Shown piece by piece: positions 33,045 through 42,226 of a DNA stretch of 42,310 nucleotides (within the stretch, counting starts at the first letter, position 1; each line of letters starts with the position of its first letter). This DNA comes from Thalassovita taeanensis (GTDB taxonomy: Bacteria > Pseudomonadota > Alphaproteobacteria > Rhodobacterales > Rhodobacteraceae). The stretch lies in NCBI RefSeq assembly GCF_900110775.1, contig NZ_FOEP01000021.1, forward strand, positions 1-42,310, read 5' to 3'. The translations under genes and the position numbers were made by a program. A model generated the notes under the pieces. It searched no databases and had not been told where the DNA came from. It worked only from the letters and a program-made list of their open reading frames with translations.

Positions 33045-36000
33045 TTACCCCAGCAGATCAAAGGTTTCGCCAGTGGCGGCGACAGTCAAATTGATCTGGT
33101 CCAGCTCGGCACCATCAACCAGCGCCCACAGGATCTGACCGCTGTCGCGATAAGTCACAAAGGCCTCGGCCACGCCCTCTTGTCCTGCGGCTGCGGTTTC
33201 AGCGAGTTGCACCACAAAATCATCAGCCGCATCGGCAGTGCCGCCAAAGACCAGCGTGTCGGTTGCCTCAAAGTCGGCGATCCAATCGCTGGCATGGCCA
33301 GTTGTCCCCGCATGATAGAAGCGGTCCGCACCGGCGCCACCCACCATCTGATCATACCCAAAGCCACCGTTCAGGAAATCATCACCATCATTGCCAAACA
33401 GCGTGTCACCCAAGGTTCCGCCCGATATGGTATCATTGCCCGCCTGGCCCGCAATGAAATCACCACCTGCGTCCCCTTGCAGATTATCACTGCCCTCCAT
33501 ACCAAAGATGCGGTCGTTCCCAGCCCCCCCCGATACAGTGTCATCGCCAGCCCCGGCAAAGACCAGATCCGACAGATCCGCATCCGTGGCGCCGCCGATA
33601 ATCAGATCGTCGCCCGCGCCACCGTTCAGCGTATCGGCTCCGTCCAGTCCGCTCAGCCGGTCATCCATTGCGGTGCCCACCAAACGATCCGCATCTGCCG
33701 TGCCGGTCTGGACGGTGATATCGTCCAGACCGTAGATGGCCGTGTTCCCATCACCTTCATAGGCGATCAGGATCTGCGCGGTGCCAGTGGTGCTTTCGTC
33801 AGCAGAAATAAAGGCGATGGTTTCAGGGCTGACGTTCCCTTCGGCTTCGCTGTCGATATAGTTGACATAGGCTGGCGCTGCCGGGTCGGTGATATCAAAC
33901 ACCATGACACCGCTGTCGCGTTCAAGCCCGACAAACAACATCATACGGCCCTCAACCTCACCCACGGTGATGGCTTCGGGTTCGATCCCCTTATTATCCG
34001 AACGCTTGTCGAATTCGCCTTCGTCCTGATTGAACAGGTCGGGGTGGATTTCTGCGATCAGCTGCGACAGCAAAGCACCGCTTTCGAACACGATCTCGCC
34101 GTCTGCGCTGTAGATGGTAAAGCTGCGACCGCCATAGGCATAGAGGGCATCGTAATCACCATCCCCGTCAGCATCGCCCAGATCGCTGCGCACGTTCAGG
34201 CGGCCGAAGTTTTCGTTCTCCTGCAGAATGTCGGCATTCGGGAAAGCGGTTGGGTCCAGATTCAGATCCTTGATGCGCGATTCTGTGTCATCACGTGCAT
34301 CACCTTCGTTGGCGGTGGCAAAATACAGCACACCACCAGATTCAAAGGCCGTGATCGAGTCGGGCTGACGCATGCCATACAGGTTTTCATAGGTCTGCAG
34401 ATTGATCGCCCCATCCCGGTCAGACGCATCAATCGCGTTCTCGGCCAGGCTGTGATCCACCAGGCCAAGCCCCCGCAGTTCGGTAATGGTGTTGGTGGTC
34501 AGGTCGATCACCGCATAGGCGTTGGCCTCTTGCAGGGTGACCCATGCAGTGGTGCCATCGGGGCTGACGGCGATATATTCAGGCTCTAGATCGGCGCTGA
34601 CGCTGACGCCCGGTTCCAAAAGAATACCCTGCGCCAGCAGATCGGCTTCTTGGCCGTTGAAGGCATCAAAGCCCAAAGTGGTGACCGTTGCAGCGGCCGG
34701 AGTATCCAGCCCACTGATCACCGATACCGACCCAGCAGGGTTGCCATCATCAGTAGGCTCCCCTTCGTTGGCCACCAGAATACGGCTGCCATCGGGGGTA
34801 AAGGTCACCATGTCGGGCAGGTTGCCCACCTCGAGGGTGGCCAGCAATGCCCCCTCGACATCGAACAGCGCCACAACACCATTCATGGCCGAGCCATCCG
34901 CGGCCTCGCGGGCGACAGCCGCAGCAACCAGACCACCCGAAACAGCAACCGACTGTACGCCGTCGTAGTTCGCGATCCCGCTCAGATCGAACGTATTCAC
35001 GCGCTCTTGCGTGGTCAGGTCGAATACGTCAATCCAATCCTGCGCACCGTTGGTGACATAGGCCATCCCAGCATCGGTGCTGACCACTTCGGACCCACCG
35101 GTGAACAATTCGGTTTCGCCACTTTGCAATTCGCCCAGACGGGTGATTGCGATGGTTTCATCCGGCTGATCCAGCGTGATGTTGTCTACGCCGCCATTGC
35201 GGGCCAGCTGTATAATGCGGGTATCATTTGCCACATCCAGTTCCGGGGTCGCATAAGCATCGTCTTCATCGCCGTAATGATCGGTGAAATAGTCGGCAAA
35301 GGCCTGCTGTTCGCCCAACAGGTTTTCGGCATCCCCATCAGCGGTCACGCCCCCGTCATCGGTCACGTACTGGATATCGATGGCCAGCTCCTGGAACGGA
35401 TAGCCATCGCCGTTGTTATCGGCCAGGAAGTTCAGCGTCACCATGCGGATCTGCGCCGGAGCGGCGTCGGTCAGTTCACCGTTTTCAACGATGATGATGT
35501 CTTCACCGGTTTCCGGATCAATCAGCGCGACGGTCTGGATGCGCCCCCCTTCAACCGCGACCTGCGGCATACCGGTTTCTGCGTCGATCAGGTAATTTCC
35601 ATCCCCGTCGGTGGCCAGCTCCTGTGCTGTCTGGCTTTCGTCGAACGAGAAACGCATCCCACCAATCTGTGGGAACCGACCGGGGGTGTTGCCTGCATCG
35701 GTGTCGGTATCAGCCACGCCATGCTCCAGCAGCATCAGCAGGCCTTCGGATGAAACCGTCACCAGTGCCAGACTGTTGTTAAACCGCAGCGTGTTTTCCA
35801 CATCCAACTGCGACAGGATCCCGTCGCCTTCGTTCAGCCCGTCGTTGTCCGACCCGCCGATCTCGGCGCGAATACCTCCGCCATTGCGCAGCGATACGGT
35901 GACCGTTTCATCGGCCTCCTGTGCCGCCTCCAGCGCGGCGTCTGCTGCCAGATTACCCAGGTTGCTTTCTTCGGTCCGCACCGTGGCGCGACGCCCATCC

Positions 36001-37658
36001 AGATAAACCTCGTGATAGCCATAGGTCACGGCATCACGAGCTTCGACAATCTCGGTCACGGCGTCGGTCAGGTCAGACACAATATCAGCGGCAGACGACA
36101 AACCAAGCGCGGCGTTGACGGTGGGGGTGACATCCGTCAGGTCAGCCGCAGCTGGCAACTGTGCCCGCAACAGCCCCGCAGGGGCGGCTTCGGTGTGGAT
36201 GTTGACGTAAACATTGCCCGCATCCAGTTCAGCCAGTTCTTCGCCGGTCAGCAGGAAACGACCTTCGTACTGGCCCGAACCGTCGCCATTGTCGGTGACG
36301 GTCAGCGCCCGCATAACCGGGCCATTCGCCCCGGCAGCGCCCGTGTGCAGATGAACCGCATCAACCGGGTTGCCTTCGGCATCCAGCCCATCGGCACTGA
36401 CATCGCGCAAGGTGCCCACGTTTTCAAACGTGCCTTCAACCACCAGAATATTGCCCTCAACGAACATACTGACCTGGCCCGTGGCGGCGGTGTCGGTCCC
36501 GGCGGGGGCTTCAGCAGCTTCGGTGGTGTCGATCCCAATCGCACCGGTTACCGATCCGACGGTTGCGATCAACACGTCATCGCGCGCGGCATAGGCGCCC
36601 GAAACGGCAGCGTCGATGCTGTCGGGCAGGATCACGCCGTTATCGTCGAACTCCACGACCAGACGTCCGACATAGCTGTACTCGCCATCCGTCGACACGA
36701 TCACCGTGGGGTTCCCATCGGCACCCGTGGCCATGACCGGATAGCTCCGCGCGGCCTCATCGCCGTTCAGCAAGGTGTCGGTTTCATCGGCCTGCAGCGT
36801 GTTCGACCCACCCGCAATGATGATGTCCACACCTTCCAGCAAGGTTGCCAGCTCTTCTTCCAGCGAAATCTGCTGCAGGTGGGTGGTCAGGATGATCTTG
36901 TCCACGCCCATGTCGATCAACGTATTGATTTCAGGCTGCAACACCGCGGCAAGCGCGGCCATATCATTGATCCCGCCCGTGGTTTCCTGTGCTCCGCCAG
37001 TCGAAGAAATCGTTTCGATCAACTGCGTGGTGGCCCCCACGATCCCGATCTGTTCGCCATTTTCAACGACGATGGTCGAGGGCGCGATATCAGCCGTGGT
37101 AAGTCCAGCCGCCAGATCGGTTGCGCTTTCGTTGAACACATCCGCTGTCAGAACATCCGAAGTGAACGCCCACCCCAGCGCACCGTCCGCGCTGAAATCA
37201 ATGTTAGAGGTCAGGTAGGGAAAGGTTGCGCCGATCCATTCGATCACGCCATCGCCGCCTTCGGACCCGATGATTTCCGCAAAGGCCGACGTGCCAGGGT
37301 CGAATTCGTGGTTGCCCACAGCCGAGGCATCAAACCCGATCACGTTCATAATCGACACGTCCACACGCCCCGCGCCACGCCCTGCATCAATGGTGATGCC
37401 TGCAGCTTCCAAGTCAAAACCCAGCAATTCTTCGAAATAACGCTCCAGCGCGGCACTTAGTGTCCCACCCATCGAAAAATCCGCCGCCGTGGAAAAAAAC
37501 GGACCGGGGATATAGTTGTCACCGGCCGAAACGGTGATCGTGTTGGCATAGGTGTCATCCAACGCATCTTCGATCGCGGTAAAGGTGGCGGCCCGCCCCA
37601 AGGCTTCGACTCCGCCTTCCAGATCGTTCGCATGCAGCAATTGCAATGTATAGGTCAT
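33045..37658 (-). CDS. Large secreted phosphoesterase: 5'-nucleotidase, CHRD, propeller and RTX modules
   Basis: I start at the ATG at 37656-37658, preceded by GAGGAACAC; the frame is open further but without reason to start there. The 1537-residue protein has these parts. Residues ~4-390 are a calcineurin-like phosphoesterase: LLHANDLEGG, VSAGDNYIPG, VGNHEFDPG, LTTHLQQ and IIAGGSNTL. Residues ~395-500 are a CHRD domain (VHLHTGAAGANGPV, YVNIHTEAAPAGLLRAQL). Residues ~510-830 are the 5'-nucleotidase C-terminal domain (NLGNLAADAAL, VSLRNGGGIRAEI). Residues ~840-1315 are a choice-of-anchor-I type propeller (TFTPDGSRILVANEGEPTDD, FATANEGDARDD). RTX repeats lie at ~1325-1435, then a C-terminal cassette shared with two other RTX proteins. 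It is probably a type I secreted phosphatase or nucleotidase for phosphorus scavenging. Two expected metal ligands look changed (NDLEGG, GGSNT). Confidence 0.88.
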   Translation of the reverse strand: MTYTLQLLHANDLEGGVEALGRAATFTAIEDALDDTYANTITVSAGDNYIPGPFFSTAADFSMGGTLSAALERYFEELLGFDLEAAGITIDAGRGAGRVDVSIMNVIGFDASAVGNHEFDPGTSAFAEIIGSEGGDGVIEWIGATFPYLTSNIDFSADGALGWAFTSDVLTADVFNESATDLAAGLTTADIAPSTIVVENGEQIGIVGATTQLIETISSTGGAQETTGGINDMAALAAVLQPEINTLIDMGVDKIILTTHLQQISLEEELATLLEGVDIIIAGGSNTLQADETDTLLNGDEAARSYPVMATGADGNPTVIVSTDGEYSYVGRLVVEFDDNGVILPDSIDAAVSGAYAARDDVLIATVGSVTGAIGIDTTEAAEAPAGTDTAATGQVSMFVEGNILVVEGTFENVGTLRDVSADGLDAEGNPVDAVHLHTGAAGANGPVMRALTVTDNGDGSGQYEGRFLLTGEELAELDAGNVYVNIHTEAAPAGLLRAQLPAAADLTDVTPTVNAALGLSSAADIVSDLTDAVTEIVEARDAVTYGYHEVYLDGRRATVRTEESNLGNLAADAALEAAQEADETVTVSLRNGGGIRAEIGGSDNDGLNEGDGILSQLDVENTLRFNNSLALVTVSSEGLLMLLEHGVADTDTDAGNTPGRFPQIGGMRFSFDESQTAQELATDGDGNYLIDAETGMPQVAVEGGRIQTVALIDPETGEDIIIVENGELTDAAPAQIRMVTLNFLADNNGDGYPFQELAIDIQYVTDDGGVTADGDAENLLGEQQAFADYFTDHYGDEDDAYATPELDVANDTRIIQLARNGGVDNITLDQPDETIAITRLGELQSGETELFTGGSEVVSTDAGMAYVTNGAQDWIDVFDLTTQERVNTFDLSGIANYDGVQSVAVSGGLVAAAVAREAADGSAMNGVVALFDVEGALLATLEVGNLPDMVTFTPDGSRILVANEGEPTDDGNPAGSVSVISGLDTPAAATVTTLGFDAFNGQEADLLAQGILLEPGVSVSADLEPEYIAVSPDGTTAWVTLQEANAYAVIDLTTNTITELRGLGLVDHSLAENAIDASDRDGAINLQTYENLYGMRQPDSITAFESGGVLYFATANEGDARDDTESRIKDLNLDPTAFPNADILQENENFGRLNVRSDLGDADGDGDYDALYAYGGRSFTIYSADGEIVFESGALLSQLIAEIHPDLFNQDEGEFDKRSDNKGIEPEAITVGEVEGRMMLFVGLERDSGVMVFDITDPAAPAYVNYIDSEAEGNVSPETIAFISADESTTGTAQILIAYEGDGNTAIYGLDDITVQTGTADADRLVGTAMDDRLSGLDGADTLNGGAGDDLIIGGATDADLSDLVFAGAGDDTVSGGAGNDRIFGMEGSDNLQGDAGGDFIAGQAGNDTISGGTLGDTLFGNDGDDFLNGGFGYDQMVGGAGADRFYHAGTTGHASDWIADFEATDTLVFGGTADAADDFVVQLAETAAAGQEGVAEAFVTYRDSGQILWALVDGAELDQINLTVAATGETFDLLG

Positions 37659-37785
37659 CAGAGTGTTCCTCAAAAAAACAAAATCCCGCACAGCGCTAGC
37701 AATTGGACATGACGGTTTTTTTAAAACTCGTCTTAAAAATGCAGAATTTTGATAATCACGATTAACCCGCCCGGAACATCCCGCG

Positions 37786-37812
37786 CCCATCCTGTGCGAC
37801 AGAAAGGATGGG
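37786..37812 (+). promoter_or_regulatory. Hairpin covering the ribosome binding site of the nidogen-RTX gene
   Basis: CCCATCC (37786-37792) is complementary to GGATGGG (37806-37812), which includes the ribosome site of the gene starting at 37816. A 13-base loop separates them. Folding would hide the site and could control translation. Confidence 0.45.
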
Positions 37813-37815
37813 ATC

Positions 37816-39240
37816 ATGCCAGTCACAGGGAATGGTGTCGCACAAACCGGGTTGGGCGGCGCAGAAGGATATGGGGAAACCGCTATTCCACGCAGTGATG
37901 ACGGATCTCTGGAACTGGATCTGTCGGGTGTTTTCGAGGGTGGGCTGAACTATTTTGGCGTATTTTACGACGCCAGCTCGGTGTTCGTGAACACTAATGG
38001 CACCCTGTCTTTTGTATCCCCTCTTCCGACTTATCCCACGGCGGACAATGTCCAGATCACACAGGATGTGATTGCCCCGTTTTGGGGGGATGTGGATACG
38101 CGTCTGGATGGTGAAGGTGCCGAAAGTGGGGGGATCTGGGTTGATATCGACACCGGCACCGATACGGTCACCATCACTTGGGACGATGTCGGCGTTTACC
38201 GACGGAATGCGACGGTCAGCAACACGTTTCAATTGCAACTGATCGATCAGGGCGGGGGCGATTTCGACATCGTGTTTCGGTATGAACACATCGGATGGAC
38301 CATCGGCAGCGGGCTTTTGGACACCGGGGCGCAGGCAGGGCTGGCCTCGGCCCGATTGCCAGAACCCGAATGGATTGAAACACCGCCGGACAGCCTAGCC
38401 ACGACCACCGGCAACACGGGCGCCATTGGATTATGGGGCTATGAAATGCGCGGCGGCACTTTGGGCGAACTGGCTCTCGCCACTGGCCTGATCCTGCACG
38501 GCAGCGCCCAAAGTGAGCAACTGGTAGGAACAGAACAGGACGATATCCTGAGCGGGCTGGAAGGCGCCGATACCCTGCTGGGCGGCGGCGGCGCGGACAG
38601 GCTGGATGGGGGGGCGGGCGATGACATCCTGTCTGGTGGCGATGGTAATGACACGCTGATCGGCGGCGATGGCAATGACTGGATACTGGCGGGCGACACG
38701 CAGGCCGACCTGCGCGATATCGTTTATGGCGGCAATGGGGATGACACGATCGACGGCAGTTACGGCAATGACGAGTTGCGCGGCGATGTCGGCAACGATG
38801 TAATCGCCGGCAGCTATGGTGTGGATACGGTGATCGGCGGCGACGGGGATGATCAGCTCACCGGCCAGGCCTGGTCAGACGAAATTTTTGGCGGCAACGG
38901 CAATGATTTCATCAACGGCGGCTTTGGCTATGACCGGGTAAATGGCGGGGCGGGGGCGGATCGGTTCTTCCATTTGGGGGTTACGGATCATGGGTCAGAC
39001 TGGATACAGGACTATTCCGCCGCAGATGGGGATGTGCTGCACTTCGGGGCGGCCGCCACGGTCGATCAGTTTCAGGCCAATTTTTCTGAAACCACCGATG
39101 CCGGACAGCTCGGCGTGCAAGAGGCATTCATAATCTACATCCCGACCCAACAAATTATCTGGGCGCTGGTGGATGGCGGCGGCCAGAATGAAATAAACCT
39201 TCGTCTCGCCGGGGTAGATTACGATCTCTTGGCGTGGTAA
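37816..39240 (+). CDS. RTX protein with nidogen-like domain
   Basis: The 474-residue protein has a NIDO-like domain at ~25-215: LDLSGVFEGGLNYFGVFYDASSVFVNTNGTLSF, then IAPFWGDVDTR and TITWDDVGVY. LIDQGGGDFDIVFRYEHIGWT and AQAGLASA complete it. This domain is known from extracellular adhesion proteins. RTX nonapeptides fill ~220-370 (for example GTEQDDILSGLEGADTLLGGGGADRL), and the shared cassette follows at ~370-474, ending in GVDYDLLAW. There is no signal peptide, so it is probably a type I secretion substrate and possibly a surface adhesin. The ATG at 37816 has AGGATGGG as ribosome site. It is divergent from the phosphoesterase gene, with 157 bases between them. Confidence 0.87.
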   Translation: MPVTGNGVAQTGLGGAEGYGETAIPRSDDGSLELDLSGVFEGGLNYFGVFYDASSVFVNTNGTLSFVSPLPTYPTADNVQITQDVIAPFWGDVDTRLDGEGAESGGIWVDIDTGTDTVTITWDDVGVYRRNATVSNTFQLQLIDQGGGDFDIVFRYEHIGWTIGSGLLDTGAQAGLASARLPEPEWIETPPDSLATTTGNTGAIGLWGYEMRGGTLGELALATGLILHGSAQSEQLVGTEQDDILSGLEGADTLLGGGGADRLDGGAGDDILSGGDGNDTLIGGDGNDWILAGDTQADLRDIVYGGNGDDTIDGSYGNDELRGDVGNDVIAGSYGVDTVIGGDGDDQLTGQAWSDEIFGGNGNDFINGGFGYDRVNGGAGADRFFHLGVTDHGSDWIQDYSAADGDVLHFGAAATVDQFQANFSETTDAGQLGVQEAFIIYIPTQQIIWALVDGGGQNEINLRLAGVDYDLLAW

Positions 39241-39276
39241 AATGAAAGGGTTCAATTGCTTTTAAAATAACAAACC

Positions 39277-39299
39277 ACAGCCTGATATTATAAGGCTGT
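39277..39299 (+). terminator. Weak hairpin after the nidogen-RTX gene
   Basis: ACAGCC and GGCTGT form a 6-bp stem with an 11-base AT-rich loop, followed by TTGTCTAATTT. It is a possible terminator or attenuator between two RTX genes. Confidence 0.35.
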
Positions 39300-39321
39300 T
39301 GTCTAATTTAGGGGATTTTCC

Positions 39322-41403
39322 ATGCCCGATATTACTGTCGCTTTTGATTTCCTGACCGACCCTGCTCCCTATCTTCCCCAAGTCGATTTCAGCAATCTGG
39401 GGACACAAACCGCCCGGATAGATCTCTCCTCAGGGGGCACAGCGGTTTTATACTCCTTGGATAGTGGCGATCGGTTCCAGACCGCCCTTTATCTGCAACT
39501 CTACCCGACCGACGGTGACACGCCCGATCCAATCCTGATTTCAGCCAGCGACCCCACCCTCAGCCGCGTCCTGCATTTCGATCTGGCGCTTGGCGCGCTG
39601 GAGGATGGCAGCCTGGTAATGACATGGCGGCGCTATACCACGGATAACATCAATGACGTGGAAACCCAGGACGTACGGGTGCTGGATGCCGCCCGGGATT
39701 TGCTGGATGTGGTCCGCACTCCGCTGCTCGCAGATGAAAGCTTTGCCGATCCGCAAATCCTGCCCAGCGACACCGGCGCCTTTGCCCGGCTCTGGGTCGA
39801 TATCTTTGAACCGCAACATGTCTATCTGCAGCATCACGCGGCGGATGGTACCGCGCTGGCCGCTCCGATCCTGCTTTTGACCGTCACAAGCGACAATCGC
39901 TTTGGCACCCATATCGAGGATATCGTGCAACTGGCCGACGGAGCCTTTGCCGTTTCCTGGACAGACACCACCCTGTCGGCCGATGTTCCGCCCTATTCAC
40001 AGGTACAAGCCGATAATGTGCTGGTGCAAATCGTCGAAGCCGACGGCACCCCCCGCAGTGGCCCGATCATGGTGGGCCCGGAGAACAGCAGCAACAACGG
40101 GCGCAGCGACATCGCGCCGACCTCGGATGGCGGGTTCGTCATCCTGTGGCAAAGCGGCTTTCACTTCAACACCGAGACCACACAGGCACAACGTTATGAT
40201 GCCACTGGCGCCCCGGTCGGCGATGCGTACACCCTGCCAATCGGCCGCTACCTGCACGAAGCCATCGCCCTGTCCGACGAGCGGTTTCTGGTGGCACATC
40301 TTGTCGATGATGAACTGGTACTGCAACAATTCGCCGAGGATGGCACCGCCCTGACCAGCCCCGAGGTGGTCTGGCATGACATGGGGTTGTCCCGCTTCGA
40401 AAGCCTCCTGACCCTGACGGCGGACGGGCGTTTGGTCGTCACCTATCTGGAGGAAACCCGCGAAATCGACCTCACCGCCTTTACCCTTCTGGGCGACGGC
40501 GATGATGCCCAAACCCTGACCGAAGCCGGGCACCTGAATGGACAGGGCGGCAATGACAGCCTGACCGGATCTGGAGACGATGACGCGCTGATCGGCGGCA
40601 CGGGGACAGATATCCTGTCCGGCGGCGAGGGCAATGATCGGCTGGATGGTGGCGACGGGGCGGACGCATTGGATGGTGGAACGGGCGATGACCGCCTGAT
40701 CGGGTTTGACGGCGATGACCTGCTGCGCGGGGATGCGGGAAATGACACGCTGATCGGCGGGTTCGGGCGCGACGCCCTGAACGGCGGCGATGGCGACGAC
40801 CTGCTGATGGGGGATGACAGTTTCCTGTTCACCGCCAGCCTGCGTGCCGCCTATCAACCCATCGGGGCGGACCTGTCCGATACGATCATTGGTGGTCAGG
40901 GAAATGACACGATCAGCGGCGGCATGGGCAATGATCTGGCCTATGGTGGCACGGGTAATGACAGTTTGGATGGTGGCCTCGGCGCAGATACGCTGATTGG
41001 TCAGGAGGGCAATGATGCACTGACCGGCGGGGCCTGGGGGGATGTGCTGTTTGGCGGCGCTGGGGGTGATTTCCTCAATGGTGGCTCGGGCTATGACCGG
41101 CTGAATGGCGGCGCCGGAGCGGACGCGTTCTTTCACGCATCGCTGCCCGATCACGGCAGCGACTGGATACAGGATTTTTCCTCGGTCGAGGGGGATCACC
41201 TGACCACCAACCGGGACGGCGCACAGGCAAGCTGGTTTCAGGTCAATCTCGCAAACACCCCCGGCGCGGGCGACGCCACCATTGACGAGGCTTTCGTGAT
41301 CTTCCGTCCCACCGGGCAGATTCTGTGGGCCCTCGTGGACGGTGCCGCACAGGACGCCATCAACATCCGCCTTGCCGGAATAGACTACGACCTGCTGGCC
41401 TAA
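39322..41403 (+). CDS. RTX calcium-binding protein, 693 residues
   Basis: The N-terminal ~390 residues are made of beta units of the kind DGGFVILWQSG, LADGAFAVSWTDT, EDGSLVMTWRRY and RYDATGAPVGDAY. This repeat type is common in large bacterial surface proteins and probably folds as a propeller. RTX nonapeptides run from ~400 to ~590 in two blocks: GQGGNDSLTGSGDDDALIGGTG and, after an insert DSFLFTASLRAAYQPIGADLS, GGQGNDTISGGMGNDLAYGGTG. The shared C-terminal cassette (GYDRLNGGAGADAFFH..HGSDWIQDFS...GQILWALVDGAAQDAIN..GIDYDLLA) ends the protein. AGGGGATTTT precedes the ATG. Probably secreted by a type I system; function unknown. Confidence 0.87.
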   Translation: MPDITVAFDFLTDPAPYLPQVDFSNLGTQTARIDLSSGGTAVLYSLDSGDRFQTALYLQLYPTDGDTPDPILISASDPTLSRVLHFDLALGALEDGSLVMTWRRYTTDNINDVETQDVRVLDAARDLLDVVRTPLLADESFADPQILPSDTGAFARLWVDIFEPQHVYLQHHAADGTALAAPILLLTVTSDNRFGTHIEDIVQLADGAFAVSWTDTTLSADVPPYSQVQADNVLVQIVEADGTPRSGPIMVGPENSSNNGRSDIAPTSDGGFVILWQSGFHFNTETTQAQRYDATGAPVGDAYTLPIGRYLHEAIALSDERFLVAHLVDDELVLQQFAEDGTALTSPEVVWHDMGLSRFESLLTLTADGRLVVTYLEETREIDLTAFTLLGDGDDAQTLTEAGHLNGQGGNDSLTGSGDDDALIGGTGTDILSGGEGNDRLDGGDGADALDGGTGDDRLIGFDGDDLLRGDAGNDTLIGGFGRDALNGGDGDDLLMGDDSFLFTASLRAAYQPIGADLSDTIIGGQGNDTISGGMGNDLAYGGTGNDSLDGGLGADTLIGQEGNDALTGGAWGDVLFGGAGGDFLNGGSGYDRLNGGAGADAFFHASLPDHGSDWIQDFSSVEGDHLTTNRDGAQASWFQVNLANTPGAGDATIDEAFVIFRPTGQILWALVDGAAQDAINIRLAGIDYDLLA

Positions 41404-41454
41404 CCCCAGACCCAAACCAAAAGATGCCCCTCTTTTCATTCAAGGAAGACTTCA

Positions 41455-42155
41455 ATGAGCATAATTACCGGCACCGAGGGCGACGAAACTCTGTAAGGAA
41501 CCAGTGAAAACGACACCATCAATGGCATGGGGGGCATGCAGGCGCATGATCTGCTGACCGCAGGTATCGAAAGCGAAATGTTCGGGAACAACGGTGATGA
41601 CACCTTTCGCCTGTCCGAAAACCCGCAACCTGAATGGTTTCACATTGCAGGCGGTGACGGGCAGGATATTTTGGACAATGGCGCGCTCTATGACCTGTCT
41701 TGGGGTGACATTGGTTCAATCGAGGTTCTGCGCGGCGGTGGGCAGCTCACTGTCGCGCAACTGAGCCAGTTCAACCACCTTTCAGGACATCGTCCGCCTG
41801 CAACAGGCCACCGACGGAGAAGTAGACCTGCGCGGCCGGATCGAAAGCTTGGCTAGTCGCCCTTGGGGGGCAGCCCTTGCTGTAATATCTGGGGTCGATC
41901 GGGGATGACCGGATCAACCTGTCTGACCAAACCGCTGCGGTTGAAATCAATGCCGGGCAGGGCCTGATCCGCGCCGGGAACGGCCCTGACCTGTTGATTG
42001 CGGGCACATCTGACACGGATGTTTCGGACACCATCATCGGCAATAATGGATGGGACACGATCTCTGGCGGACAGGGAAACGACCGCCTGCACGGTGTTCA
42101 AAACCGCCCCTTGTCGCGCAGAAATCTGCCCCGAGACGGCGCCGCAAAAACATAA
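41455..42155 (+). pseudogene. Broken RTX calcium-binding protein gene
   Basis: An ATG at 41455 with AAGGAAG before it starts MSIITGTEGDETL, then TAA at 41494-41496. Without a gap the same frame goes on GTSENDTINGMGGMQ, clearly the second half of an RTX-type opening. This frame continues to about 41780 (MFGNNGDDTFRLSENPQ, HIAGGDGQDILDNG). Homologous-looking sequence then moves to another frame (DIVRLQQATDGEVDLRGRIESLA) and, from about 41904, to the third (DDRINLSDQTAAVEINAGQG, TIIGNNGWDTISGGQGNDRL). It ends at the TAA at 42153-42155. One stop and two frameshifts make function unlikely. It follows the intact RTX gene by 51 bases and may be a decayed tandem copy. Confidence 0.82.
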
Positions 42156-42226
42156 TCAGCCTTTTCTGTATACATTTTTTCGCTGACGGTGGTTTTCCAT
42201 ACTGTAATCTGTTGCCCGGAAGGCTA

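Noticed and set aside
32964-34589. 541-codon plus-strand frame
   Set aside because: It lies opposite the RTX and propeller part of the 1537-residue gene. Repetitive GC-rich coding sequence often leaves long antisense frames open, and the protein has no recognisable domain.
36012-37460. 482-codon plus-strand frame
   Set aside because: It is the antisense of the phosphoesterase domain, where the minus strand shows clear motifs.
37659-37815. Search for a phosphate-response (PHO) box upstream of the phosphoesterase gene
   Set aside because: Only one partial half-site (CGTCAT on the minus strand) is present; two spaced half-sites would be needed.
38520-38970. Tandem repeats that might suggest a CRISPR array
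   Set aside because: They are 27-base coding units of RTX nonapeptides, in frame and imperfect, without spacers.
39997-41439. 480-codon minus-strand frame
   Set aside because: It is the antisense of the 693-residue RTX protein; the plus strand carries the nonapeptide repeats.
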